Numbered from the stretch's first letter, positions 6,938 to 14,531 are shown. The stretch is DNA of 16,632 nt from DATLAN01 sp035527455 (GCA_035527455.1 DATLAN010000389.1:1-16632); one strand, 5' to 3'. Notes: a model not told the origin generated them from the sequence alone. Made by a program: numbers and translations.

Positions 6938-8119
6938 ATGGTGGTGGAAGTGATAGCCGTGCACGAATCCCGACTGGAATCGCTGAAAGACCTCCTGCCG
7001 GATCTTGGCGGAGAAACGTCCGCCGAAGCGCTCCTGGAGATCATCGCCGACCGGTTGGCTTCCCGGCCGGGCCTCGCCCGGACGCAGGAAGAAATCAAGC
7101 GGCTCGAGTTGGAGCGCGATTACCTCCGCGAGGCGGTCCACGAAGCCCACTGCTTCGGCGAAATCGTCGGTCAAAGTGCCGCGATGGCCGCCCTGGTGGC
7201 GCAGATCGAACTGGTGGCCCCCACCGATGCCAACGTGCTGATCCTGGGCGAATCGGGGACGGGCAAAGAGTTGGTCGCGCGGGAAATCCACCGCAGAAGC
7301 CGCCGCCGCGACCATCCGATGATCAAGGTCAATTGCGCCTCGGTACCCAGGGAATTGTACGAGAGCGAGTTCTTCGGTCACGTCCGCGGCGCGTTCACCG
7401 GCGCGCTGCGGGACCGCGCCGGCCGATTCGAGTTGGCCGACCGAGGCACCCTCTTTCTCGACGAAGTGGGCGAGATCCCCGTCGAGTTGCAGGGCAAGTT
7501 GTTGCGCGTCCTGCAGGAGGAGGAATTCGAGCGGGTGGGAGAAGAACGCACGCGGCGGGTCGACGTGCGAATCGTCGCCGCCAGCAACCGCGACCTGAAG
7601 CGAGATGTGGAAGCCGGGCGGTTCCGCCAGGATCTTTACTATCGGCTGAACGTGTTTCCCATCGAAGTCACTCCGTTAAGACAACGCAAAGAGGACGTTC
7701 CCCTTCTGGCCGCACGGTTCGTCGAGTTGGCGGCCCGGCGGTTGAATTGCCCCCAGCCCCGACTGACCCACGCCGATATTCTCCGGTTGCAGCAGTACGA
7801 CTGGCCGGGGAACGTGCGGGAGTTGCAGAACGTGATCGAGCGGGCGCTGATCACCGCGCGGGTAGGCCCGCTGCACTTCGATCTGCCTCGCGCGGAAATC
7901 GCCCCCGGCGGCACGGCGCCCACTGCGGCGGCAACGCACCGCTCGGAAATCGCCCCCGACGCCGAGATGAAACGCCGCGAGCGCGAAAACATCCTCGCCG
8001 CTCTGCGCCGCACCGGCTGGAAAGTCTACGGACGCGGAGGAGCCGCCGAACTGCTGCGGATCAAGCCGACCACGCTGGCCTCGCGCATGAAGAAGATGAG
8101 AATCGTGAGACCGCGCTAA
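6938..8119 (+). CDS. Sigma54-dependent enhancer-binding transcriptional activator (AAA+ and Fis-type HTH)
   Basis: The protein has 393 residues. The central AAA+ domain (about 75-305) is complete: Walker A GESGTGKE (104-111), the sigma54-contacting GAFTGA loop (151-156), Walker B GTLFLDE (170-176), ASNRDL, the arginine-finger segment FRQDLYYRLNVFPI, and sensor 2 WPGNVRELQN. The C-terminus, ILAALRRTGWKVYGRGGAAELL then TLASRMKKM, is a Fis-type helix-turn-helix. The linker LERDYLREAVHEAHCFGEIVGQS resembles FhlA-type regulators, but those carry a GAF sensor before it; here only about 75 residues precede the AAA+ domain and no GAF, PAS or receiver domain is visible. The start is uncertain (no clear ribosome site; in-frame TAA at 6929-6931). 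It most likely activates the divergent AhpD-like/NmrA-like unit through the promoter at 6796-6812. Confidence 0.93.
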   Translation: MVVEVIAVHESRLESLKDLLPDLGGETSAEALLEIIADRLASRPGLARTQEEIKRLELERDYLREAVHEAHCFGEIVGQSAAMAALVAQIELVAPTDANVLILGESGTGKELVAREIHRRSRRRDHPMIKVNCASVPRELYESEFFGHVRGAFTGALRDRAGRFELADRGTLFLDEVGEIPVELQGKLLRVLQEEEFERVGEERTRRVDVRIVAASNRDLKRDVEAGRFRQDLYYRLNVFPIEVTPLRQRKEDVPLLAARFVELAARRLNCPQPRLTHADILRLQQYDWPGNVRELQNVIERALITARVGPLHFDLPRAEIAPGGTAPTAAATHRSEIAPDAEMKRRERENILAALRRTGWKVYGRGGAAELLRIKPTTLASRMKKMRIVRPR

Positions 8120-8259
8120 GAATCTCTGAGGATTCCGCAAGCTGTCCGGTTTTCCCGAAAAGTGCAAGATTGCCGGGCTTAAACGGACGAACTGATTTTA
8201 TGAAAAGGGGGCAGGTTCTGCGGCTTCTCGAACACGGGGCAGTCGGCATCTCCTGTCGC

Positions 8260-8284
8260 AATTCGTGCGGGACTCGCACGAATT
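8260..8284 (+). promoter_or_regulatory. 10-bp perfect inverted repeat upstream of the outer-membrane protein gene
   Basis: AATTCGTGCG and CGCACGAATT are exact reverse complements around five bases. The element ends 34 bases before the start codon at 8319, in the likely leader or promoter region. It could be an operator for a dimeric regulator or a leader hairpin. No U-run follows, so termination is unlikely. Confidence 0.5.
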
Positions 8285-8318
8285 CCACATTCTATCATCT
8301 TCCCACGGAGGTACGAAA

Positions 8319-9500
8319 ATGAGGGTCGCTTTGCGCGCGCTAGCGATTGTTTCGGCGGCGGTATTGGGCATGGGCGGCGCGCCCCTTGCCGCACAGGACG
8401 TGCAATCGCCGTCGATCATCAAGAGCCACGAAAACGTGCAACTGCCGTCGATCATCAAGAGCCACGAAAGCGTGCAACTGCCGACGATGGCCAAGAGCCA
8501 GGAATACGTGCAACCGCCGTCGTCGATGGCCGAAAGGCTCGAAAAGCTGGAATCGGAAATCAGGCAAATGGACTCCCTGCAGGCCGAATTGGCGGCCTTC
8601 CGAAAGGCCGCCGAAAACGGAGACGCAGTCTATTATCAGTGCGGTGATGCGTACGGTGATGCGTGCGGTGATGCGTGCGGAAACGGCAAGCAAGGCCGCT
8701 GCCGTTCGCGCGGCGGCATTATTGCCGGGGCGGATCTGACCGTGTTGGAACCGCACATCGGCACGCTCGGGCTTTCCATAGGAGATTGGGGATCCTTCAG
8801 CGTGTCGCCGGACTTCGACGCGGAAACCGCTCCGCGGATATGGCTCGGCTATCAAGGCCCCGGCGGGCTCATCGGCCGCATGCGGTACTGGCAGTTCGAT
8901 CACAACGCCACCGGCGAGAACATCGTCAGCCTGCTCACGCAGGGAGAGGGCAATCTGACCTTGGGTCTGGAAGCCCACGCCTTGGACTTCGAACTGGCCC
9001 AAGAGGGCTGCTTCAGGAACTGGGCCTTCGAGATCGCCGGCGGTGTTCGCTACGGCAAGATGGAGTTCGGATTGGGCGTGAGCGACATGCCCGACATTCC
9101 CCAGTTGGACATGTGGGACATCCCGGACTTCGGCGTGGCCGCGACTTTCGAGGGCGTGGGGCCCACCGTGGCATTGGCGGCCCGGCGGCCCATCGGTTCT
9201 CGCGGATTGGCCTTCGTCGTGGGCGCCCGCGGCTCCTTCCTGTTCGGCGATACCGACGTTTCGGGCAGCGGAGCCCTTTCGATCGTCAACAATCTGGGGA
9301 TCGAACTCGAAGAACACCTCATGCAAGTCTGGGAGTTCCAGGTCGGCGGCGAATGGTCCCGGACGACCGAAAGCGGCAACCGCCTGTTTGCCCGGGCGGT
9401 GTATGAAGCCCAGGTGTGGGAATGGGCACCCGCACTCGGACTGCTCGGCAGCGACATCGGATTCGTCGGCCCGTCGTTCTCCCTCGGCGTCGCACGATAG
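8319..9500 (+). CDS. Outer-membrane beta-barrel protein with N-terminal 12-residue repeats
   Basis: The protein has 393 residues. The ATG at 8319 was chosen because GGAGG sits eight bases upstream and a signal peptide begins there (MRVALRALAIVSAAVLGMGG, cleavage near LAA/QD). Four 12-residue repeats follow (28-75; pattern VQLPSIIKSHES), then a short coiled coil (about 72-98; ERLEKLESEIRQMDSLQAEL), then a Cys-Gly-Asp-Ala tetrapeptide run (108-120). From about residue 135 alternating aromatic and glycine strands form a predicted barrel (LGYQGPGGLIGRMRYWQFDH, FEIAGGVRYGKMEF, and the C-terminal GPSFSLGVAR). The barrel resembles the Lpg1974-type outer-membrane proteins of Planctomycetota. The N-terminal part may anchor the barrel or extend into the periplasm. 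It stands alone and ends in a strong terminator. Confidence 0.8.
   Translation: MRVALRALAIVSAAVLGMGGAPLAAQDVQSPSIIKSHENVQLPSIIKSHESVQLPTMAKSQEYVQPPSSMAERLEKLESEIRQMDSLQAELAAFRKAAENGDAVYYQCGDAYGDACGDACGNGKQGRCRSRGGIIAGADLTVLEPHIGTLGLSIGDWGSFSVSPDFDAETAPRIWLGYQGPGGLIGRMRYWQFDHNATGENIVSLLTQGEGNLTLGLEAHALDFELAQEGCFRNWAFEIAGGVRYGKMEFGLGVSDMPDIPQLDMWDIPDFGVAATFEGVGPTVALAARRPIGSRGLAFVVGARGSFLFGDTDVSGSGALSIVNNLGIELEEHLMQVWEFQVGGEWSRTTESGNRLFARAVYEAQVWEWAPALGLLGSDIGFVGPSFSLGVAR
8400..8543 (+). repeat. Four in-frame 36-bp tandem repeats inside the outer-membrane protein gene
   Basis: Units begin at 8400, 8436, 8472 and 8508, each opening with GTGCAA. Units 1 and 2 differ little, unit 3 diverges and unit 4 grades into the coiled coil. 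They encode VQ(S/L)PSIIKSHE(N/S) and relatives. Copy number could vary between strains. Confidence 0.8.
8640..8684 (+). repeat. 12-bp tandem repeat coding for Cys/Tyr-Gly-Asp-Ala
   Basis: About 3.7 copies of TGCGGTGATGCG (one with TAC in place of TGC) encode CGDAYGDACGDACGNG. The run lies between the coiled coil and the barrel of the outer-membrane protein. Its cysteines could cross-link between subunits or to other envelope proteins. Confidence 0.75.
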
Positions 9501-9554
9501 CTCGAAAACACTTCGACACACCAGAGGAAGCGCCCGATTCCTTTGTAGGGGGAA

Positions 9555-9595
9555 GCGAGCGCGGGTTTCCATCGAGCCCGCGCTCGCACTTTTTC
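9555..9595 (+). terminator. Intrinsic terminator of the outer-membrane protein gene
   Basis: GCGAGCGCGGG (9555-9565) pairs perfectly with CCCGCGCTCGC (9577-9587) around an 11-base loop, followed by ACTTTTTC. It starts 54 bases after the stop codon at 9500. Confidence 0.85.
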
Positions 9596-9720
9596 TTGGG
9601 AGAAGAAAGAAGCTCCTCGGCAAAATTTGTGGGTCGATTTCGTGGCGTGACAGCACAACCCTCGCCATAGCAAGCCTTTACATCCCAGGTGGCGTGTCGT
9701 CTTTTGAGGTAGAGAAACCA

Positions 9721-9803
9721 AGTACCGGTGCCTCTTCTCTGTTCCGCGGCTACTTTGATCGATTGGCCTTGAAAGACGGGACCAGAGAAGAGGCACCGGT
9801 ACT
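9721..9803. repeat. 21-bp perfect inverted repeat enclosing 41 bases
   Basis: The arms 9721-9741 and 9783-9803 are exact reverse complements over 21 bp, beginning AGTACCGGTGCC and ending GGCACCGGTACT, with 41 unrelated bases between. The element fills the space between two convergent transcription units (outer-membrane protein and hemE). It encodes nothing recognisable and looks like a small non-autonomous or REP-like element. No target-site duplication is apparent at the arm ends. Confidence 0.75.
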
Positions 9804-9901
9804 CCGCTATTGCATGTCGGACGTGAATCCGCCCACGAATTCTGCCGAGGAGCCAAGAAAGAAGGCGCCCCCCAAAGATCGATCGACGTATCGAGGGCTT
9901 C

Positions 9902-10936
9902 TTATCGGCTGCCCAGTTCATGTACGGCGTCGACCAGTGCGATCGCGTTTTCGACCGGGGTTTGCGGCAGCACGCCGTGGCCGAGGTTGAAGATGTGGCC
10001 CGGCCGGCCGGCCGCCTGGTCGAGGATCTCTTGGGCACGGCGGCGGATTTGGGCCGGGTCGCTCAGGAGCACCACGGGATCGAGGTTGCCTTGAATGGCC
10101 TTGTCGTGGCCGATCGCGTCCCACGCGTCGTCCAGACGGACGCGCCAATCGACGCCGATCACCGCCCCACCCGCCTCGCTTTGCAGCGGCAACAGCGCCG
10201 GGTTGCCCGTGCCGAAGTTGATCACCGGCACGCCGGGTCGGATCGACTCGATGATCCGCCGCAGGTGCGGCAGCACGTAACGCCGATAGTCGTCGACCCC
10301 CAGACAGCCGACCCAACTGTCGAAGATCTGCACCACCTGGGCCCCGGCGTCGATTTGGGCGTTCAGATAGAGGACGATCGCCCGGCTCAGTCGGCCCATC
10401 AAGGCGTCCCACGCACCGGCGTCGCGGTACATCAGCGACTTGACGTGTCGGTAGTTGCGGCTGGCCCCCCCTTCCACGGCGTACGCGGCCAGGGTGAACG
10501 GGGCTCCGGAAAACCCGATCACGGGCAGATCGTCCGGCAGTCCGGCCCGGGTCTTGCGAACCGTCTCCATCACGAAGTCGAGCGCGTCGAGACTTTCCAA
10601 CTCGGCCAGGCGGTCGACGTCTCGAGGCTCGCGGATCGGATTGGACAACACGGGCCCCTCATTGGAGGAGTACTCCAAGTGAAGGCCCAGCGGCTCGAGG
10701 ATCAACAGCAGGTCGGAGAAGATGATCGCCGCATCGACCCCCAACCGCTCGACGGTCATCAGCATGATCTCGGCGCAGAGGTCGGGATTCTTGCACAGCT
10801 CGAGGAAGGTCGTCTTTTCGCGGATCTCTCGATACTCGGCCATGTAACGGCCGGCCTGCCGCATCAGCCAGATCGGCACCCGATCGGCCGGCTCGCACGC
10901 GGCGGCTTTCATCAGGGGGCTATTCTCAAAGGGCAT
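9902..10936 (-). CDS. hemE: Uroporphyrinogen decarboxylase
   Basis: The protein has 344 residues, the usual length for the family. It converts uroporphyrinogen III to coproporphyrinogen III by removing four acetate carboxyl groups, in the cytosol, on the heme pathway. Both family signatures are present: PIWLMRQAGRY (21-31), with the substrate-binding arginines R26 and R30, and GFSGAPFTLAAYAVEGG. The catalytic aspartate of IIFSD is D75. IQGNLDP and FNLGHGVLPQTPVE near the C-terminus complete the picture. The ATG at 10936 gives the expected N-terminus, although the purine-rich stretch upstream is farther away than usual. It is a single gene, not clustered with other heme genes. Confidence 0.97.
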   Translation of the reverse strand: MPFENSPLMKAAACEPADRVPIWLMRQAGRYMAEYREIREKTTFLELCKNPDLCAEIMLMTVERLGVDAAIIFSDLLLILEPLGLHLEYSSNEGPVLSNPIREPRDVDRLAELESLDALDFVMETVRKTRAGLPDDLPVIGFSGAPFTLAAYAVEGGASRNYRHVKSLMYRDAGAWDALMGRLSRAIVLYLNAQIDAGAQVVQIFDSWVGCLGVDDYRRYVLPHLRRIIESIRPGVPVINFGTGNPALLPLQSEAGGAVIGVDWRVRLDDAWDAIGHDKAIQGNLDPVVLLSDPAQIRRRAQEILDQAAGRPGHIFNLGHGVLPQTPVENAIALVDAVHELGSR

Positions 10937-10988
10937 GGACTGCGTTTCCCGGGTCTCCCCTCTCGGACGTAAAAACTCGCTCCGTAGG

Positions 10989-10994
10989 ATTTTA
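10989..10994 (-). promoter_or_regulatory. Possible -10 box of hemE
   Basis: TAAAAT on the minus strand, about 53 bases before the hemE start codon. The region 15-20 bases farther upstream is the T-run of the preceding gene's terminator, with no good TTGACA-like box, so support is moderate. Confidence 0.35.
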
Positions 10995-11009
10995 GTGGGA
11001 ATCGCTCAC

Positions 11010-11046
11010 AAAAAAAAGGTCTGCCCGGGAAGTCCCGGGCAGACCT
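11010..11046 (-). terminator. Intrinsic terminator of the Cys-rich protein gene
   Basis: AGGTCTGCCCGG (11017-11028) and CCGGGCAGACCT (11035-11046) form a perfect 12-bp stem with a six-base loop. On the minus strand it is followed by eight T residues (11010-11017). It begins 56 bases after the stop codon at 11103. Confidence 0.93.
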
Positions 11047-11102
11047 GCAACAATGGACTATCGAACGATCGCGTGCGGATCAACTAACTTCGGTGTCTAC
11101 TG

Positions 11103-11858
11103 CTATCTACGGACGACACTGGCCTGGTAGATGACTCTCGGCCGCTGGATCGAGGCGTCCGCGGCGGGAGGCTTCGGCAGCGGCGCCGCTTCCTCGATTC
11201 CGCCGGGGGCCTCGGTCGGACCGATGAACTCGCCACCGCCGCAACCGCAGCTCACTTCCTCGCCGCAGCTCGCCTTGCCGCAACCACCCTTGCAACTCTT
11301 GCAGGAAAACAGGTCGTCGATCAGGTCCAACAGCGGACGGCTGCAACGCTTCTTGCCACAGGGGTCACAAGCATCGCACGCATCGCATGCCGGCTCCTCG
11401 CCGCAGGCCGGCTTGCAACTCTTCGACAGCAGGCGGAGCTTCGGCTTGCAGGCGGGCTCGCAAGCCGGTTCGCAAGCAGCAAAAGCCGGTTCGCAAGCGT
11501 CGCAAGCCGGTTCGCAAGCACCACAGCCCGATTTGCCGCAGCGATTGCACTCGAACAACCCCTTCAGGCCGGCGAAGAGATCGCACACGGGTTTGCACGA
11601 CCCGCAGGCAGGCTCGCAAGCCGGCTCGCAAGCGGGTTCGTAAGCCGGTTCGCAAGCGGCCGGCTTCTGGAAACACGCAGGTTCGGGGCAACATGCTTTT
11701 GCTGCCGGTTCACAGCAGGTGACTTCGGCACACGGATTGCATGCGCCGCAATCACCGCCCTTGAGCCCGAGCAGTCGATCCAGAAGCTCGATACCGAACC
11801 CCTGACTGCATAGGGCTGCGCTCATCAGGAGCGCTCCTATTAGGGTCTTCACTTTCAT
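11103..11858 (-). CDS. Exported Cys-rich protein with EPAC repeats
   Basis: The protein has 251 residues, 37 of them cysteine by my count. AAAGGAG (complement at 11869-11875) lies ten bases before the ATG, and residues 1-22 form a signal peptide (MKVKTLIGALLMSAALCSQGFG). Three sections start with a short leucine-rich helix followed by a cysteine cluster (LLDRLLGLKGGDCGAC; LFAGLKGLFECNRCGKSGC; LLDLIDDLFSCKSCKGGC). Between them run repeats of EPAC, KPAC and DAC (EPAC eight times). The C-terminal 40 residues are Pro/Ala-rich and lack cysteine. No metal-site or enzyme signature is clear. Outside the cytoplasm such a protein would most plausibly be a disulfide-cross-linked envelope component. The gene is monocistronic with its own terminator. 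I do not recognise a named family. Confidence 0.8.
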   Translation of the reverse strand: MKVKTLIGALLMSAALCSQGFGIELLDRLLGLKGGDCGACNPCAEVTCCEPAAKACCPEPACFQKPAACEPAYEPACEPACEPACGSCKPVCDLFAGLKGLFECNRCGKSGCGACEPACDACEPAFAACEPACEPACKPKLRLLSKSCKPACGEEPACDACDACDPCGKKRCSRPLLDLIDDLFSCKSCKGGCGKASCGEEVSCGCGGGEFIGPTEAPGGIEEAAPLPKPPAADASIQRPRVIYQASVVRR

Positions 11859-11875
11859 TGAGCAACAACTCCTTT

Positions 11876-12441
11876 ACAAGGAACTGAGAGTACTCGTACC
11901 CCGGTTTTGCGACCACGCGCCGAAGCGCTCCAAGGATCCAAAGGGCTCAGCATCACTCCCAGCCGTGCGTGGGTTCTCCCATGGGCAAGAACCGACTCAG
12001 GCGAGGTCTCCAGTCGTGGTCAGGGGAAGGTGGGTTAGCACCCGCAGTTCGCGCGGTGTCGTGCGTCAGGGCCGTCGAGCCAGTCCTTGACTCGCAAAAA
12101 TCCAGGTCCGGTTGCCTGACGTGCCCTCGGAGCGTACCACGTAAGCACGCAGAATTCGCTAAGGGTCAGATACCGTATCGGCCCCCGTGCGAATCGCCCT
12201 TGAGCGTACGGAAAGCATTTTCAGCAAAAGGTTTACCGCTCGTGATGCGCAAAGATTGCCGTGCGCGCAAGGGGGTGAAGTTTTGACGGTTGTGCGGCTC
12301 GTTTTCCCCCAATATCCGCAGGAAGTTCTTCGTTAACCGACAAATTCTCCTGAGATTCACTCGTTTACCTGCCAACCCACCGCACGCCGGCCTGCCTCAC
12401 CCGGCTCAAAGCGCCCCGGCGTGGCACCAGGTCGAATGGTC
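11876..12441. other. Intergenic stretch without a recognisable gene
   Basis: This divergent spacer separates the Cys-rich gene from the cupin gene. A 105-codon plus-strand frame (11969-12286) has no ribosome site, no signal or domain and unremarkable composition, and I do not call it. The part after about 12120 is less GC-rich than the surroundings and presumably holds regulatory sequence. No tRNA or terminator-like fold was found. Confidence 0.5.
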
Positions 12442-12450
12442 TGGTAAAAT
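12442..12450 (+). promoter_or_regulatory. Extended -10 promoter of the cupin/beta-propeller unit
   Basis: TGGTAAAAT is an extended -10 box (TGn plus TAAAAT). It predicts a transcript start near 12457, 43 bases before the cupin ATG. There is no convincing -35 box, as expected for extended -10 promoters. The surrounding TCTGGTAAAAT closely resembles TCTGGTATAAT before the last gene of the window. Confidence 0.5.
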
Positions 12451-12499
12451 GTAGCGGTTAGCAAAAAGATCGTCGTTACACGCGCTCCGGAGGCCTCGG

Positions 12500-12880
12500 A
12501 TGAACAATGCCGGAAAACGATATCGGATCGTCGACTTCGACAACATCCCGGGCGTGGAGTGCCCTTGCGGGATCGCGCGGCGGGCGCTGGTCGACGTGCC
12601 CGAGTTTCCCGGCACCATCCACCGGACCGAAATTACCGCCGACGCGAAGCTGCACTACCACCGCCGGCTGACCGAGACTTACTACGTGCTCGAGTGTGCC
12701 CCGGACGCCAAAATGCAGCTCGACGACGACCTGGTGCCGATCCGCCCTGGCACGTGCATCCTCATTCCGCCCGGCGTCCGTCATCGGGCGGTAGGACGCA
12801 TGACCGTGTTGATCGTGGTGGTGCCGAAGTTCGACCCCCAAGATGAGTATTCTCGTGAGGACCTCCATGCCGAGCTGTAA
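12500..12880 (+). CDS. Small single-domain cupin protein
   Basis: The protein has 126 residues, with GGAGG seven bases before the ATG. Cupin motif 1 is H52-Y-H54-RRLT-E59, with the usual metal-binding His, His and Glu. Motif 2 is RPGTCILIPPGVRH, whose H95 is the fourth ligand. The remainder is short beta strands. Such small cupins include metal-dependent dioxygenases, isomerases and sugar-binding proteins; the substrate cannot be read here. There is no signal peptide, so it is cytosolic. Its 3' end overlaps the next gene by 14 bases, so the two are probably co-translated. Confidence 0.88.
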   Translation: MNNAGKRYRIVDFDNIPGVECPCGIARRALVDVPEFPGTIHRTEITADAKLHYHRRLTETYYVLECAPDAKMQLDDDLVPIRPGTCILIPPGVRHRAVGRMTVLIVVVPKFDPQDEYSREDLHAEL

Positions 12881-14510
12881 AACCGTTTCGTCGTGTCTTC
12901 TGGCATCCGTTTTCCTGGCCGGTACGCTCTCGGCCGCCGACTGGCCGCAGTGGGGCGGTTCGCCGCAACGCAACAACGCGCCGGACGCCAAGAATATCCC
13001 GCACCAATGGAACGTCGGAAAGTTCGATCGCAAGACCGGCGACTGGCTCAACGAGTCGGCCGAGAACATCCTCTTCGTCGCCAGGCTCGGCTCCCAAAGC
13101 TACGGCACCCCGGTCCTCTCCGGCGGCAAGGTCTACTGCGCAACCAACAACGGAGCGGGATACCTCGAGCGCTATCCGGCCGAAGTGGACCTCGGCTGCC
13201 TGCTCTGCTTCGCACAGAGCGATGGACGATTCCTCTGGCAACTTTCCCGCGAGAAACTCGCCTCGGGCGAAGAAGCCGACCGGGACTTCGACTGGCCGCT
13301 GCAGGGGATCTGCTCCGTGCCGCTGGTCGAAGGCGACCGATTGTGGATCGTGACCAACCGCGGCGAGGTCGCCTGCGTCGATACCGAAGGATTCGCCGAC
13401 GACGAGAACGACGGGCCCTATCGCTCGGAAACGAGCACCGCGGCGGGCGAAGCCGACGTGGTCTGGTACTTCGACATGATGGCCAGGCTGGGCATCCGGC
13501 AGCACAACATGTGCAGTTGCTCGGTCACTGCGGCCGGCGACCTGCTGCTGGTCAACACGGGCAACGCGGTGGACGCCTCCGAGGAAAAAGTCCCCGCCCC
13601 GCAGGCCCCCAGCTTCATCGCCCTGGACAAACACACGGGCGAACTCCTCTGGGCCGACAACTCGCCGGGGGAGAACATCCTTCACGGGCAATGGTCCTCG
13701 CCGGCGTTCGCCGTCCTCGGCGGGGTGCCGCAGGCCATCTTTCCCGGGGCCGACGGCTGGATCTACAGCTTCCTCGCCGAGAAGACCGAGGACGGCAAGC
13801 CCAAGCTCTTGTGGAAATTCGACTGCAATCCCAAGCGGTCCGTGTGGGAAGGCGGCGGAATGGGCGAGCGCAGCAACATCATCGCCACGCCGGTCGTCCA
13901 CGACGGGCTCGTGTACATCGCCACCGGCCAGGACCCCGAGCACGGCGAAGGGCAAGGGCACCTCTGGTGCATCGACCCGACCCGGCGCGGCGACGTCAGC
14001 CCGGAGCTGGTCTTGGACCAAGACGGCAAGCCGGTCCCGCCGCGCCGCACGGAAGCCATCGACGAGTCGGCCGGGGAAGTGCTCCAGGCCAACCCCAACT
14101 CGGCCGCCGTGTGGCACTACACCGGCCACGACGCCAACGAAGACGGCCGGTTCGATTTCGAAGAGACCATGCACCGCACCATAGGCATGGTCGCCGTCAA
14201 GGACGGCCTGCTGGTGATCGCCGACATGTCGGGCCTGGTCCACTGTCTGGACGCCAAGACGGGCCGCCTCCACTGGACCTACGACACGCTGGCCGCCGTC
14301 TGGGGCTCGCCGCTTGTGGTAGACGGCAAGATCTTCATCGGCGACGAGGACGGCGAGATGTGCGTCTTCGAGCTTTCCCCCGAGCAAAACCTCCTGGCCG
14401 AGAACTACATGGGCGCCTCCATTTACAGCTCGGCCGTCGCCGTCGATAATGTCCTCTACGTCGCCACCCGAACTCATTTGATCGCGATCGCGGCAAAGAA
14501 AGATCGTTGA
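12867..14510 (+). CDS. Exported PQQ-type beta-propeller protein with an EF-hand-like loop
   Basis: The protein has 547 residues from the ATG at 12867, preferred over 12843 because GAGG lies six bases upstream and a normal signal peptide then begins at once (MPSCKTVSSCLLASVFLAG, cleavage near LSA/A). The mature protein opens with DWPQWGG, typical of planctomycete PQQ-binding-like/BamB-like propellers. Blade strands recur: TPVLSGGKVYCAT, SVPLVEGDRLWIVTNRGEVACVD, SFIALDKHTGELLW, TPVVHDGLVYIATGQDPEHG, HCLDAKTGRLHWTYD and SPLVVDGKIFIGDEDGEMCVF. Residues 422-433 read DANEDGRFDFEE, a canonical 12-residue calcium loop inserted between blades. No quinoprotein dehydrogenase catalytic set is apparent, so a binding or scaffold role in the periplasm is likelier. 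It overlaps the cupin gene and converges on the radical SAM gene 21 bases away. Confidence 0.9.
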   Translation: MPSCKTVSSCLLASVFLAGTLSAADWPQWGGSPQRNNAPDAKNIPHQWNVGKFDRKTGDWLNESAENILFVARLGSQSYGTPVLSGGKVYCATNNGAGYLERYPAEVDLGCLLCFAQSDGRFLWQLSREKLASGEEADRDFDWPLQGICSVPLVEGDRLWIVTNRGEVACVDTEGFADDENDGPYRSETSTAAGEADVVWYFDMMARLGIRQHNMCSCSVTAAGDLLLVNTGNAVDASEEKVPAPQAPSFIALDKHTGELLWADNSPGENILHGQWSSPAFAVLGGVPQAIFPGADGWIYSFLAEKTEDGKPKLLWKFDCNPKRSVWEGGGMGERSNIIATPVVHDGLVYIATGQDPEHGEGQGHLWCIDPTRRGDVSPELVLDQDGKPVPPRRTEAIDESAGEVLQANPNSAAVWHYTGHDANEDGRFDFEETMHRTIGMVAVKDGLLVIADMSGLVHCLDAKTGRLHWTYDTLAAVWGSPLVVDGKIFIGDEDGEMCVFELSPEQNLLAENYMGASIYSSAVAVDNVLYVATRTHLIAIAAKKDR

Positions 14511-14531
14511 GGATCGGCACGGCAGTTTCCA

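Noticed and set aside
11969..12286. A 105-codon frame between the Cys-rich and cupin genes
   Set aside because: No ribosome site, no domain and inconsistent codon use. It is left as intergenic.
12762..14477. Long minus-strand frame opposite the beta-propeller gene
   Set aside because: It is the complement of the propeller gene, with no start signal or family likeness.
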